NCBI GenBank assembly: GCA_027306925.1 | Contig: DAHUXW010000060.1 | Coordinates: 1-45,986, forward strand | From: Acidimicrobiaceae bacterium | Lineage (GTDB): Bacteria > Actinomycetota > Acidimicrobiia > Acidimicrobiales > Bog-793 | DNA: 45,986 nt | Reading direction: 5' to 3' | Shown here: positions 7,312-15,352 of the stretch, in pieces | Layout: each line of letters begins with the position of its first letter | How positions within the stretch are numbered: the first letter of the stretch is position 1 | Notes under the pieces: generated by a model | The model's input: the letters and a program-made list of their open reading frames with translations, nothing else | Databases searched by the model: none | Told to the model about the DNA's origin: nothing | Translations under genes and position numbers: made by a program

Positions 7312-8330
7312 GCGCCGCGACCCAGCTCTACCTCGCAACCGTCAGCGTCTACATCTGCGTCAACGTCATCGCGTCCTGGGCGCTCGACATCCAGTTCGGG
7401 GTGACCGGGGTCCTCAACTTCTCCTTCGTCGTCTTCCAGGCCGCGGGCGCCTACACCGCGGCGATTCTCAGCCTCGGCCCGTCGAGCTCGAGCGGGGGGT
7501 TCCAGCGGTACGTCGGCGGCTGGCGGCTCCCGTTCCCCGTGCCGATCATCGGGGCGATGGTCGTGGGCGCCGTCCTGGCCGGCGTCGTCGGGCTCGTGAG
7601 CCTTCGGCGGCTGCGCTCGGACTACCAGGCGATGGTCATGCTCGTCGTCTCGGTGATCGCGACGATCGTCGCCGAGTCGCAGACCGGCCTCGTGAACGGC
7701 GTCGCCGGGATCTCGCTCGTGGCGAACCCGATGGTGTCGCTCATCCACGCGACGCGCCAGACCCAGATCTGGATCTTCGTGCTCTTCTGCGTGTTCTGCA
7801 TGGCGCTCGTCGGGGTCGTCATGTACGCGACCGTGTACTCGCCGTTCGGTCGGGTACTGCGAGCGGTGCGCGAGAACGACCGCGCGATCGAGGCGCTCGG
7901 GCGCAACGCGAACCGCCACCGCATGCAGGCATTCGTGATCGGCGGAGCGCTCGCGGGTCTCTCGGGGGCGCTCCTCGTCGAGTTCATCGGTGCCTGGGCG
8001 CCGAACGGCTGGTTCTACCCGGAGACGTTCGTGTTCTTCACGGCGGTGATCGTCGGTGGACGCGGCTCGCTCACCGGCGTCGCGGTCGGCGCCGCGCTCG
8101 TCGGCGTCGGCGTGCAGCAGGCCGTCGAGTACCTTCCGATCACCCTCAACCCTTCGGTGATCGCATCGCTCGAGTGGATCATCACGGGCATCCTCACGCT
8201 CGTGTTCCTCTGGACGCGTCCGCAGGGACTGCTCCCGGAACGACGGCGGCGGTTCCCGACACCCTGGCGGTCGGACGCGCCGGAGCTCGCGGAGAGGTCC
8301 GCGGCGACGAAGGGTGACGAGCGTGGCTGA
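7308..8330 (+). CDS. ABC transporter permease, LivM type
   Basis: A 340-residue permease starting at ATG 7308, which overlaps the LivH stop. The LivM hallmarks are visible: TGVLNFSFVVFQAAGAYTA near the N-terminus, the RRLRSDYQAMVML stretch, the coupling loop SPFGRVLRAVRENDRAIEALG, and the late motif AVIVGGRGSLTGVAVGAAL. It would pair with the LivH-type protein to form the heterodimeric channel. The C-terminus ends in a charged tail (RPQGLLPERRRRF). The stop overlaps the start region of the first ATPase gene (GTGGCTGA), so the operon is translationally coupled. Confidence 0.92.
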   Translation: MSAATQLYLATVSVYICVNVIASWALDIQFGVTGVLNFSFVVFQAAGAYTAAILSLGPSSSSGGFQRYVGGWRLPFPVPIIGAMVVGAVLAGVVGLVSLRRLRSDYQAMVMLVVSVIATIVAESQTGLVNGVAGISLVANPMVSLIHATRQTQIWIFVLFCVFCMALVGVVMYATVYSPFGRVLRAVRENDRAIEALGRNANRHRMQAFVIGGALAGLSGALLVEFIGAWAPNGWFYPETFVFFTAVIVGGRGSLTGVAVGAALVGVGVQQAVEYLPITLNPSVIASLEWIITGILTLVFLWTRPQGLLPERRRRFPTPWRSDAPELAERSAATKGDERG

Positions 8331-9120
8331 TGTATCCTCCGAGACCGGTGCCGAGACCGGAGCCGCACCGCTACTCGTCGTGGAGGACATCGCCAAGTCC
8401 TACGGCGGGGTGCGCGCCGTCGACGGCATCTCGCTGTCGGTGCCCCGCGGGTCCCTCACCGGCCTGATAGGACCGAACGGTGCCGGCAAGTCGTCGGTGC
8501 TCGGCATGATCGCCGGTGCGATCCGACCCGATCGCGGTCGGATCCTGCTCGAGGGCGAGGACATCGCAGGCCTCCGTCCCTACGACGTCGCGCGTCGCGG
8601 GGTGATCCGCACCTTCCAGGCTGCGAGCGTCTTCCCGCAGATGACTGTGCTCGAGAACCTCCTCCTCGGTGTTCCGCCATGGGACGGCGAGCGGTTCGTG
8701 TCGTCATTCGTCGGGCGCCGGGCCTGGCACCGACGCGAGACGGCGCAGCTCGAGCAGGCGCGATCGATCCTGGCGAGCCTGCAGCTCTCGCGCCACGCCG
8801 ACTCCTACGCCGGCGAGCTCTCTGGTGGGCAGAAGCGATTGGTCGAGATCGGGCGGGCGATCATGGCGCGGCCGCGGCTGCTGCTGCTCGACGAGCCGAT
8901 GGCCGGTGTCGCGAGAACGCTCGCTGCGCCGATCGAGGACCTCATCGCGAAGCTCCGGACCACCGGGATGACCGTCGTGCTCATCGAGCACGAGCTCGGG
9001 CTCGTGGAGAGGCTCTGCAGCCCGGTGATCGTCCTCGCGCAGGGCAAGGTGCTCATGCAGGGCGCGATGGACGAGCTGCGGGCCGATCCCGACGTGAGGC
9101 GGGCCTACCTTGTCGGCTGA
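8323..9120 (+). CDS. ABC transporter ATP-binding protein, LivG type
   Basis: A roughly 265-residue ATPase with Walker A GPNGAGKSS, the LivG-like insertion after the Q-loop (FQAASVFPQMTVLENLLLG), signature LSGGQKRLVEIGRA and Walker B LLLLDEPMAG. The stretch after Walker B reads VARTLAAPIEDL rather than the usual GLNP-type D-loop, a small departure. The switch histidine is in IEHELG. I favour GTG 8323 because AGGG lies eight bases before it; GTG 8314 would put the ribosome site directly against the start. It pairs with the next gene as the two cytoplasmic motors of the importer. Confidence 0.9.
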   Translation: MADVSSETGAETGAAPLLVVEDIAKSYGGVRAVDGISLSVPRGSLTGLIGPNGAGKSSVLGMIAGAIRPDRGRILLEGEDIAGLRPYDVARRGVIRTFQAASVFPQMTVLENLLLGVPPWDGERFVSSFVGRRAWHRRETAQLEQARSILASLQLSRHADSYAGELSGGQKRLVEIGRAIMARPRLLLLDEPMAGVARTLAAPIEDLIAKLRTTGMTVVLIEHELGLVERLCSPVIVLAQGKVLMQGAMDELRADPDVRRAYLVG

Positions 9121-9142
9121 CGTCGCCACATCGGGAGCGGCG

Positions 9143-9868
9143 GTGCGCAGCACGAGCGCGCCCTCGCTCGTGCTCGACCGCGTGAGCGCCGGCTACGGGG
9201 GCGCCGCGGTCATCGAAGACGTCTCGTTCTCGGTCCGCTCCGGAGAGGTGGCCTGCGTCGTCGGCCCGAACGGCGCCGGCAAGTCGACGCTGCTCCGCGC
9301 GATCACCCGCGACGCCGTGCTGATCTCGGGGCGGATCCTCCTCGCGGGCGAGGACATCTCCGAGACCGCTGGCAACGACCTCGTTCGCCGAGGACTCGCA
9401 TGGGTGCCTCAGCTCGACGACGTCTTTCCGATCCTGACGGTGCGCGAGAACCTCGAGCTCGGTGGCTACAGCCTCGACCGACGCCGGATGCGCGCTCGCG
9501 TAGAGGAGGTCGTGGCGATCTTCCCGCTGCTCTCGCGGCTCCTCGGTCGGGTCGCGGGCCAGTTGAGCGGTGGCGAGCGCAAGCTCCTCGCAATCGGCCG
9601 GGCGCTCATGCCAGGCCCTTCGGCCGTGCTGCTCGACGAGCCGACCGCCGGCCTCTCCCCGGAGATGACCCAGCTCGTGCTCAACACCCACGTCGAGGAA
9701 TTGCGCCAGAGTGGAGTGGCGGTGCTGCTCGTCGAGCAGCGCGCGCTCGAAGCGATCGCCGTGTCCTCGGAGGTCCACGTGATGGTCGACGGCAGGCTCA
9801 GGGTCTCGAAGCAGGCGCGCCTTCTCACCGACGGCGAGGAGCTCGCCCGTCTGTTCCTCGGCGAGTAG
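9143..9868 (+). CDS. ABC transporter ATP-binding protein, LivF type
   Basis: A 241-residue ATPase with Walker A GPNGAGKSTL, Q-loop segment VPQLDDVFPILTVRENLELG, signature LSGGERKLLAIGRALM and Walker B VLLDEPTAGLSP. The switch region reads VEQRALEA, with Gln-Arg in place of the usual Gln-Asn/His pattern of LivF. The GTG at 9143 has GGGAG at five-base spacing and yields the usual LivF length; the TTG at 9110 overlaps the previous gene but lacks a ribosome site. It is the last gene of the operon; 491 bases without a gene follow. Confidence 0.9.
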   Translation: MRSTSAPSLVLDRVSAGYGGAAVIEDVSFSVRSGEVACVVGPNGAGKSTLLRAITRDAVLISGRILLAGEDISETAGNDLVRRGLAWVPQLDDVFPILTVRENLELGGYSLDRRRMRARVEEVVAIFPLLSRLLGRVAGQLSGGERKLLAIGRALMPGPSAVLLDEPTAGLSPEMTQLVLNTHVEELRQSGVAVLLVEQRALEAIAVSSEVHVMVDGRLRVSKQARLLTDGEELARLFLGE

Positions 9869-10120
9869 CCGCGGACCGCGCTGCGCCTACCTCGACGAGG
9901 GTCTGCGGCGTCGTCTCGTCCCGATCCGCCCGAGCCGGCGGAGGCACGCCCCGGCGCCGTCGAGCCCGGACCTCGACGGGCGACGGCTCGACCTCGCAGG
10001 CCCTGTTGCCGGCAGGAGGGCTCGAACCGGGTGCCCTCCGGCGACATCGCAGTCGATCCGTCGGACAGGCCGGCGCGTCGGAGGTCGGGCGGTGGGTCCG
10101 GGCCGAAGCCCGCCTTTCGC

Positions 10121-10227
10121 CCACGCCCTTGCGACTCTCCCGAGGACCCTAGTAGAGTGCCGGGCGTTCTTGTCAACAGCATGCAGTCGACGAGCGCAGT
10201 CCCGTAGGGGGGAGACTCTGCCGGTCG
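10121..10227. repeat. Regulatory cassette copy B
   Basis: This is the second copy of the cassette at 4841-4945, with 37 bases in a row identical and only scattered differences over about 105 bases. It lies about 130-240 bases before the BMP-type binding protein. The shared arrangement suggests both importer operons answer to the same FCD regulator(s). Confidence 0.85.
10149..10176 (-). promoter_or_regulatory. Minus-strand promoter in cassette B with no recognisable downstream gene
   Basis: TTGACA (10176-10171), a 16-base spacer and TACTAG (10154-10149) are retained exactly as in cassette A. In cassette A this promoter drives regulator 2; here it points into the gene-free stretch and then antisense to the LivF-type gene. 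It may be a leftover of duplication or may make a short or antisense transcript. Confidence 0.5.
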
Positions 10228-10359
10228 CATGCACGAGAGGACGAGCACCGCATCGGCCGTACTGCAGGGGAATCGTTGGGACAGACCCACACGGCAACGC
10301 TCTCGGCGAACGCACGAGTGGCGGGACGGGGGTCGACGGAGCAGTTGAAGGAGCCACGC

Positions 10360-11433
10360 ATGCGCGCAATCCTCCGTGGAGGACCAATCATGGCGGTATC
10401 GGCAGCTGCGGCTGTCGCGATCGCGGGAATCGCAGTCGTGCCGTCGTCGGCATCGCCGACGACGGCGGCGAAGGCAAGGGCCGGGGTGAAGGTCACGAAG
10501 ATCGCGATCGCACTGCCGGCGAAGCCCACCGACTACGGCTGGAACCAGCAGGGGCTCGACGCCGCGAAGTCGGTCGCGAGCTCGGTCGGCGCGAAGCTGA
10601 CGACGATCTCGAACATCGGCTACAACAACACCCAGTCGATCCTGTCCCAGCTCGCGCAATCCGGCGCGCAGTTCATCATCGCCCACGCGAGCGGGTACGA
10701 CACCGCGGCGAAGCAGGTCGCGTTGCGCTACCGGGTCCCGGTGATGACCTACGACGTCCCGAACGAGCTCGTGCCCGGTCTCGTCTCGACGATCACGACG
10801 TCGGCGGAGCAGGGCGGCTACCTCGCCGGCATCCTCGCCGCGAAGGAGACCAAGACGGGCACGGTGGGGATCGTCATCTCCGCGAGTGACTCGAACTGGT
10901 TCGAGATGAGCGGTGGCTTCGCCGCCGGCGTGGCGAGCGTCAACAAGAAGATCAAGGTGCGCTTCGCGGAGATCGGCCCGGCGTCCTACGACGACTCGGC
11001 CGGTGGTAAGCGGGTCGCGAGCACGTTGATCTCGGCCAACGCCGACGTGATCTTCGGGATGGGTGACGACGCCTCGTTCGGCTACCTCCAGGCCGTGTCG
11101 ACCGCCAAGGCCGGCCACAAGGTCTGGTACATCGGCGACATCGGCAACATGGGGCCGATCGACAAGCAGCACGTGCTGCTGTCCTCCGAGATCTGGTCGT
11201 TCACGAAGGTCTTCAAGCAGGCCGTTACGGACATCCAGAACGGCACCTACGGGAAGCACGCGTACAACCTGACCCTCGGCAACGGCGGCATCTCGATGCT
11301 GAAGACGCAGTACATCTCGGCTCCGGTGTGGGCACAGATGCAGGCGGCGAAGGCGAAGATCGTCTCGGGTGCGATCAAGGTTCCCGTCGCGCTGACCCTC
11401 GGCGCGGTCAAGAAGCTCGTCGCGGCAGCCTGA
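10360..11433 (+). CDS. BMP/PnrA-type substrate-binding protein of an ABC importer
   Basis: A 357-residue exported protein. ATG 10360 has GAAGGAG six bases upstream and gives a signal peptide (MRAILRGGP, an alanine-rich core, VVPSSASP), whereas the track start is too early. There is no clear lipobox cysteine. The mature domain follows the BMP family plan: KVTKIAIALPAKPTDYGWNQ at its N-terminus (the aromatic after the first strand stacks on the ligand in PnrA), FIIAHASGYDTAAKQVA, TTSAEQGGYLAGILAAKET and GMGDDASFGYLQAV. Known members bind purine nucleosides. Here the context is pyridine catabolism, so the ligand may differ. It is first in a four-gene importer operon behind cassette B. Confidence 0.9.
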   Translation: MRAILRGGPIMAVSAAAAVAIAGIAVVPSSASPTTAAKARAGVKVTKIAIALPAKPTDYGWNQQGLDAAKSVASSVGAKLTTISNIGYNNTQSILSQLAQSGAQFIIAHASGYDTAAKQVALRYRVPVMTYDVPNELVPGLVSTITTSAEQGGYLAGILAAKETKTGTVGIVISASDSNWFEMSGGFAAGVASVNKKIKVRFAEIGPASYDDSAGGKRVASTLISANADVIFGMGDDASFGYLQAVSTAKAGHKVWYIGDIGNMGPIDKQHVLLSSEIWSFTKVFKQAVTDIQNGTYGKHAYNLTLGNGGISMLKTQYISAPVWAQMQAAKAKIVSGAIKVPVALTLGAVKKLVAAA

Positions 11434-11459
11434 GCGGGTCGCGAGAGCTAGAGACATCG

Positions 11460-13103
11460 ATGGCCGACGGAGCGCTGGGGGCAGGCATGTCGCCGACTGA
11501 CCCCGGCGCTCCGGCCGTCGAGCTGGTGGGAATATCCAAGCAGTTCCCCGGCGTGCTGGCGAACGACGACGTGCATCTCGCCGTCCGCCGGGGCGAGGTG
11601 CACTGTCTGCTCGGCGAGAACGGTGCCGGCAAGTCCACCTTGATCAGCATCCTCTCGGGGATGCAGCGCCCGGACTCCGGGACGATACTGATCGACGGCG
11701 AGCCCGCGAGGATCCGATCGCCGCGCGACGCGCTCAAGATGGGCATCGGGACCGTCTACCAGCACTCGACGCTCATCCCGGCGCTGAGCGTCCTCGAGAA
11801 CCTCATGCTCGGCGAGAGCCGCAGGATCGTGCTCGACCGGGGACGCGCTCGGGCGCGCATGGCGGAGATCGCGAAGATGCTGGGCGTCGAGGTGGACCCG
11901 GACGCACGCACCGGCGATCTCGCGCTCGGCCGCCAGCAACAGGTCGAGATCATCTCCGCGCTCTGGAAGGGATCGCGGGTCCTCGTGCTCGACGAGCCGA
12001 CCTCGATGCTCACGCCCCAAGGCGTCGAGGAGCTCGAGAAGGTGCTGGTGCAGCTAAAGCAGCAGGGAACGGCGATCATCTTCATCACGCACAAGCTCCA
12101 CGAGGCGCTGGCGGTGAGCGACCGCATCACGATCCTCCGCCGGGGCCGCGCCATCGGGGAGCTTTCGAGCGAGGAGATCCGGTCCTCGACCCCGGAGCAG
12201 AACCGGGCGACGATCGTCCGCCTCATGTTCGGCGACGCGACCGACATCGGCGACGCCCCCGAGCTGCAGACGCGCATCGAGGACGTGGAAGACCTCGGCG
12301 CACGTCGTCTCACGATCGCGGCGGGCGACGAGGAGGAGCCGATCCTCGAGCTCAAGTCGGTGTCGGCGCCCGGCGACGGCCTGGAACCCGGGATCGTCGA
12401 CGTCAGCATGAAGGTGCGGGCCGGGCAGATCCTCGGAGTCGCAGGCATCGACGGCAACGGCCAACGCGCGCTCGCAGAGACCATCGCTGGGCAGCGGCGC
12501 GCGCGCACGGGCTCCGTCGAGCTGTTCGGCACTCCCGTGAACCGTCTCGGCGTGTCCGCGCGCCAGAAGCTCGGTCTGCGCTACGTCACCGACGACCGGC
12601 TCGGCGAGGGGATCGTCCGGAACCTGAGCGTGTCGATCAACCTGTTGCTGAAGCGCATCGGCGAGCAGCCGTTCTGGCGCCGCGGCCGCATCGACGCGCG
12701 CAAGGTCAACGCCGCGGCTCTCGAGCTCGTCGCCGAGTACGACATCCGGACGCCGGGCATCGCGACCCGTGCCGGCACGCTCTCCGGTGGCAACATCCAG
12801 AAGCTGCTCCTCGCACGCGAGCTGTCGCTCGGTCCGAAGGTCGTCGTGTTCAACAAGCCGACGTACGGCCTCGACCTGCGCACGACGGAGAACGTGCGTG
12901 AGGTCATCCGGCGCCTTACCGCCGAGGGAGCGGGTGCCGTGCTCATATCGACGGACCTCGACGAGCTGCTCGAGCTCGCGGGAGAGATCGTCGTGCTCTC
13001 GAGAGGGCGCCTCGTCGGCACGGTCCAGAACGGGCGGGATGCCGCGGAGCGCATCGGCGCGCTCATGATCGGCGACGGCGACTCCCCCGGTGCGGTCGCA
13101 TGA
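11460..13103 (+). CDS. Double-domain ABC ATPase of BMP/nucleoside-type importer
   Basis: A 547-residue protein with two fused ATPase domains, the arrangement of RbsA/YufO. The first domain has Walker A GENGAGKST, signature LALGRQQQVEII and Walker B VLVLDEPTSML. The second lacks a normal Walker A (GIDGNGQRA) but has signature LSGGNIQKLLLARE, and its Walker B region reads VVVFNKPTYGLD, with Lys in place of the catalytic Glu. A degenerate second site is usual in this family, although Gln is more typical than Lys. ATG 11460 is chosen; ATG 11487 is a possible alternative. It powers the two permeases that follow. Confidence 0.9.
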   Translation: MADGALGAGMSPTDPGAPAVELVGISKQFPGVLANDDVHLAVRRGEVHCLLGENGAGKSTLISILSGMQRPDSGTILIDGEPARIRSPRDALKMGIGTVYQHSTLIPALSVLENLMLGESRRIVLDRGRARARMAEIAKMLGVEVDPDARTGDLALGRQQQVEIISALWKGSRVLVLDEPTSMLTPQGVEELEKVLVQLKQQGTAIIFITHKLHEALAVSDRITILRRGRAIGELSSEEIRSSTPEQNRATIVRLMFGDATDIGDAPELQTRIEDVEDLGARRLTIAAGDEEEPILELKSVSAPGDGLEPGIVDVSMKVRAGQILGVAGIDGNGQRALAETIAGQRRARTGSVELFGTPVNRLGVSARQKLGLRYVTDDRLGEGIVRNLSVSINLLLKRIGEQPFWRRGRIDARKVNAAALELVAEYDIRTPGIATRAGTLSGGNIQKLLLARELSLGPKVVVFNKPTYGLDLRTTENVREVIRRLTAEGAGAVLISTDLDELLELAGEIVVLSRGRLVGTVQNGRDAAERIGALMIGDGDSPGAVA

Positions 13104-13149
13104 CGACGGGCGCCCGGCTGCGCGAAGCGCGCGAGGCGGAGGTCCGAGC

Positions 13150-14316
13150 GTGGCGATAGCGGCCGAGGACCGGGCTGCTGCGCCCGCGCCGCCGGCGCCG
13201 CCGCCCGCGCGGACGGCGACCGGGCGCGGCCAGATGGTCGTCCTCACCTTCGTGCGCTCGCTCGTCCCGGTCGTGCTCGCGCTGCTCGCGGGCGCGGTGC
13301 TGCTGCTCGTGCTCGGGCGCAGCCCCGTACGCTTCTACTCCGACGTCTGGCGCTACGGCGTCGAGCTGAACAACTGGCAGAACAGCGCGGTCCTCATGGC
13401 CCCGCTGCTGCTCATGGCGGCGGCGCTCGTCGTGGTGTTCCGGGCCAACATCTGGAACCTCGGCTACGACGCGCAGTACCTGCTCGGAGCGGTGTTCGTC
13501 GTCGGCTACGGGCCGTGGATGTTCGCGCACTTCCCGCGACCGGTCGCGTACGCCGTGCTGTTCGTCATCGCCGGGCTGGCCGGAGCGATCTGGACGATCG
13601 TCCCGGCGCTGCTTCGCGCCTACTTCGGCACGAACGAGATCATCACGACGCTCATGATGTCGTTCATCGGCATCGACGTCGCGAACATCCTCGTCAAGGG
13701 TCCGTTCCAGGACCCGACGGTCACGATTCCGCAGACCAAGACGATCCCGTACAACGACATGCTCCCGAACATCCCCGGCACGCACATCCACGTCGGGTTC
13801 CTCGTCGCGCTCGGCATCGTGCTCGTGCTGCACTACCTGCTCACGCGCACGTCGTTCGGCCTGAGGCTGCAGGTGTTCGGCGAGAACCCGAAGGCCGCCC
13901 GCCACGTCGGCATCAACGTGCGGCGCCTCATCATCTCGTCGTTCCTCTGGAGCGGCTTTCTCATCGGCGTCTCCGCAGCAGTCGACATCCTCGGGCTGTG
14001 GTCGTACGTGCGGTCCAACTGGAACCCGAGCTACGGCAATACGGTGATCCCGTTCGTCTTCCTCGCGAGGCTGAACCTCCTCGCGGTCATCCCGTTCGTC
14101 GCGTTCTACGCGGTGCTGTCGACCGGCGGCGACCTCGCGACGCAGGCCGTCAGCCTGCCGACGGACTTCCTGCTCGTGATCGTCGCCCTCATCTTGTTGT
14201 TCATGACGATCATCGAGTTTCTCGGCCGGCGCCGTGAGCTCGGCCAGAGCTACCTGACCAAGGGGCTCAGGGAGGCCCTGCGCCAACCGCTCGTCCGGCG
14301 GAGGAGGTCCCCATGA
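13150..14316 (+). CDS. ABC importer permease, BMP/nucleoside type (first)
   Basis: A 388-residue permease of the BPD_transp_2 family. GTG 13150 has GGAGG seven bases upstream. The N-terminus is a proline/alanine-rich cytoplasmic tail of about 40 residues. The family motifs follow: RANIWNLGYDAQYLLGAV, YFGTNEIITTLMMSFI, the coupling loop TSFGLRLQVFGENPKAARHVGI, and a final run of hydrophobic helices. The typical GTNEII motif groups it with YufP-type permeases. Its stop overlaps the next permease start by four bases. Confidence 0.9.
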   Translation: MAIAAEDRAAAPAPPAPPPARTATGRGQMVVLTFVRSLVPVVLALLAGAVLLLVLGRSPVRFYSDVWRYGVELNNWQNSAVLMAPLLLMAAALVVVFRANIWNLGYDAQYLLGAVFVVGYGPWMFAHFPRPVAYAVLFVIAGLAGAIWTIVPALLRAYFGTNEIITTLMMSFIGIDVANILVKGPFQDPTVTIPQTKTIPYNDMLPNIPGTHIHVGFLVALGIVLVLHYLLTRTSFGLRLQVFGENPKAARHVGINVRRLIISSFLWSGFLIGVSAAVDILGLWSYVRSNWNPSYGNTVIPFVFLARLNLLAVIPFVAFYAVLSTGGDLATQAVSLPTDFLLVIVALILLFMTIIEFLGRRRELGQSYLTKGLREALRQPLVRRRRSP

Positions 14317-15269
14317 CCGCTGTCCTGGCCGCGGCCTCGGGACTGTTCACGCAGTCGTTCGTGACCGCCCTCATCGCGGGTGGGGTGCTCGCGTCCATCC
14401 CGCTCATGTTCACGGCGGTGGGCGAGGCGATCTCCGAGCGCTCGGGCGTGTTGAACATCGGCCTCGAGGGCATGATGCTCGTCGGCGCGTACACGGGCTT
14501 CCTCGGCGCGTACGAGGCGCACTCGATGTGGGTGGGCTTCCTCACCGGAGCGCTCGGCGGCGGCGTCGCCGCCGCGTTGATGGTCGTGCTGAGCGTCCGA
14601 ATGGGCCTCGACCAGATCGTCATCGGGATCGCGATCACGCTTGCGGGCGAGGGGATCACGAGCGTCCTGCAGCAGGCGCAGTTCGGCGGCGCCTACCCCC
14701 GGCTGCCCGCGTACCCGCAGGTCGCGATCCCCGGTCTCGACTCGATCCCCATACTCGGCAAGAGCCTGTTCGACCAGCCCCTCGTCGTCTACTTCGGTCT
14801 CGGCCTCGTCGCCGCGGTCGCGTGGATGTTCAGCAGGACCCGCTGGGGCCTCGAGCTGCGGGCCGCGGGGGAGAAGCCGGAAGCTCTCGACGCGGCGGGC
14901 GTGAGCGTCCTGAACACCCGCAGCTACGCGACGCTCGCGACCGGGGCGCTCGCGGGAGTCGGCGGGGCCTACCTCTCCGTGATCGCGGCCGGGACCTTCA
15001 CGCCGTTCATGACCCAGGGCCAGGGTTACATGGCGATCGTCATCGCGATGCTCGCGAGGGGGCGCCCGGTCTGGGTCGCGGTCGCATCGTTCGTCTTCGG
15101 TATCTCGCTGTCGCTGTCGACGGCGCTTCAGCTCACCGGGATCAACATCTCGGCCGACGTGATCAACATGCTGCCGTTCGCGGCGATCATGCTCGCGCTC
15201 GTCATCTTCGCCCGCAGCGCCTACCTTCCGCCCGCGCTCGCAGTGCCGTACGTGCGCGGTGCGCGCTAG
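14313..15269 (+). CDS. ABC importer permease, BMP/nucleoside type (second)
   Basis: A 318-residue permease starting with the ATGA overlap at 14313. The hallmark ISERSGVLNIGLEGMMLVGA lies near residue 45 and is the signature of the YufQ-type partner. It continues with GLDQIVIGIAITLAGEGITS, the coupling loop TRWGLELRAAGEKPEALDAAG, and a hydrophobic C-terminus. It forms the translocation pair with the preceding permease. Only 83 bases separate it from the aminotransferase gene, so read-through into the catabolic operon is plausible and links the transporter to the pathway. Confidence 0.9.
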   Translation: MTAVLAAASGLFTQSFVTALIAGGVLASIPLMFTAVGEAISERSGVLNIGLEGMMLVGAYTGFLGAYEAHSMWVGFLTGALGGGVAAALMVVLSVRMGLDQIVIGIAITLAGEGITSVLQQAQFGGAYPRLPAYPQVAIPGLDSIPILGKSLFDQPLVVYFGLGLVAAVAWMFSRTRWGLELRAAGEKPEALDAAGVSVLNTRSYATLATGALAGVGGAYLSVIAAGTFTPFMTQGQGYMAIVIAMLARGRPVWVAVASFVFGISLSLSTALQLTGINISADVINMLPFAAIMLALVIFARSAYLPPALAVPYVRGAR

Positions 15270-15309
15270 TGGTCGCGCTGCGAGCGGGAGCCGGACGTGA
15301 GCGATGAGA

Positions 15310-15340
15310 CCGACCGAGGAAACGCCCGACCGAGGAAGCG
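15310..15340 (+). repeat. Two 15-base direct repeats before the aminotransferase
   Basis: CCGACCGAGGAAACG (15310-15324) and CCGACCGAGGAAGCG (15326-15340) stand one base apart directly before the start region. Each contains GAGGA, so they double the ribosome-binding-like sequence. They are probably a small local duplication rather than a protein site. Confidence 0.6.
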
Positions 15341-15352
15341 AGGGTGACGACG

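Larger units (their letters stand above)
9869..10359. other. Gene-free region between the two ABC transporter operons
   Basis: No convincing gene is seen on either strand. The right half contains regulatory cassette B and the leader of the BMP-type operon. The left half (9869-10120) is GC-rich, without recognisable motifs or a clear terminator. A short minus-strand frame after the cassette shows no likeness to a GntR protein that I can defend. Confidence 0.7.

Noticed and set aside
9869-10120. Degraded GntR gene downstream of the orphan promoter in cassette B
   Set aside because: Short minus-strand frames show no GntR or FCD motif; similarity to the leader of regulator 2 is too slight to claim.
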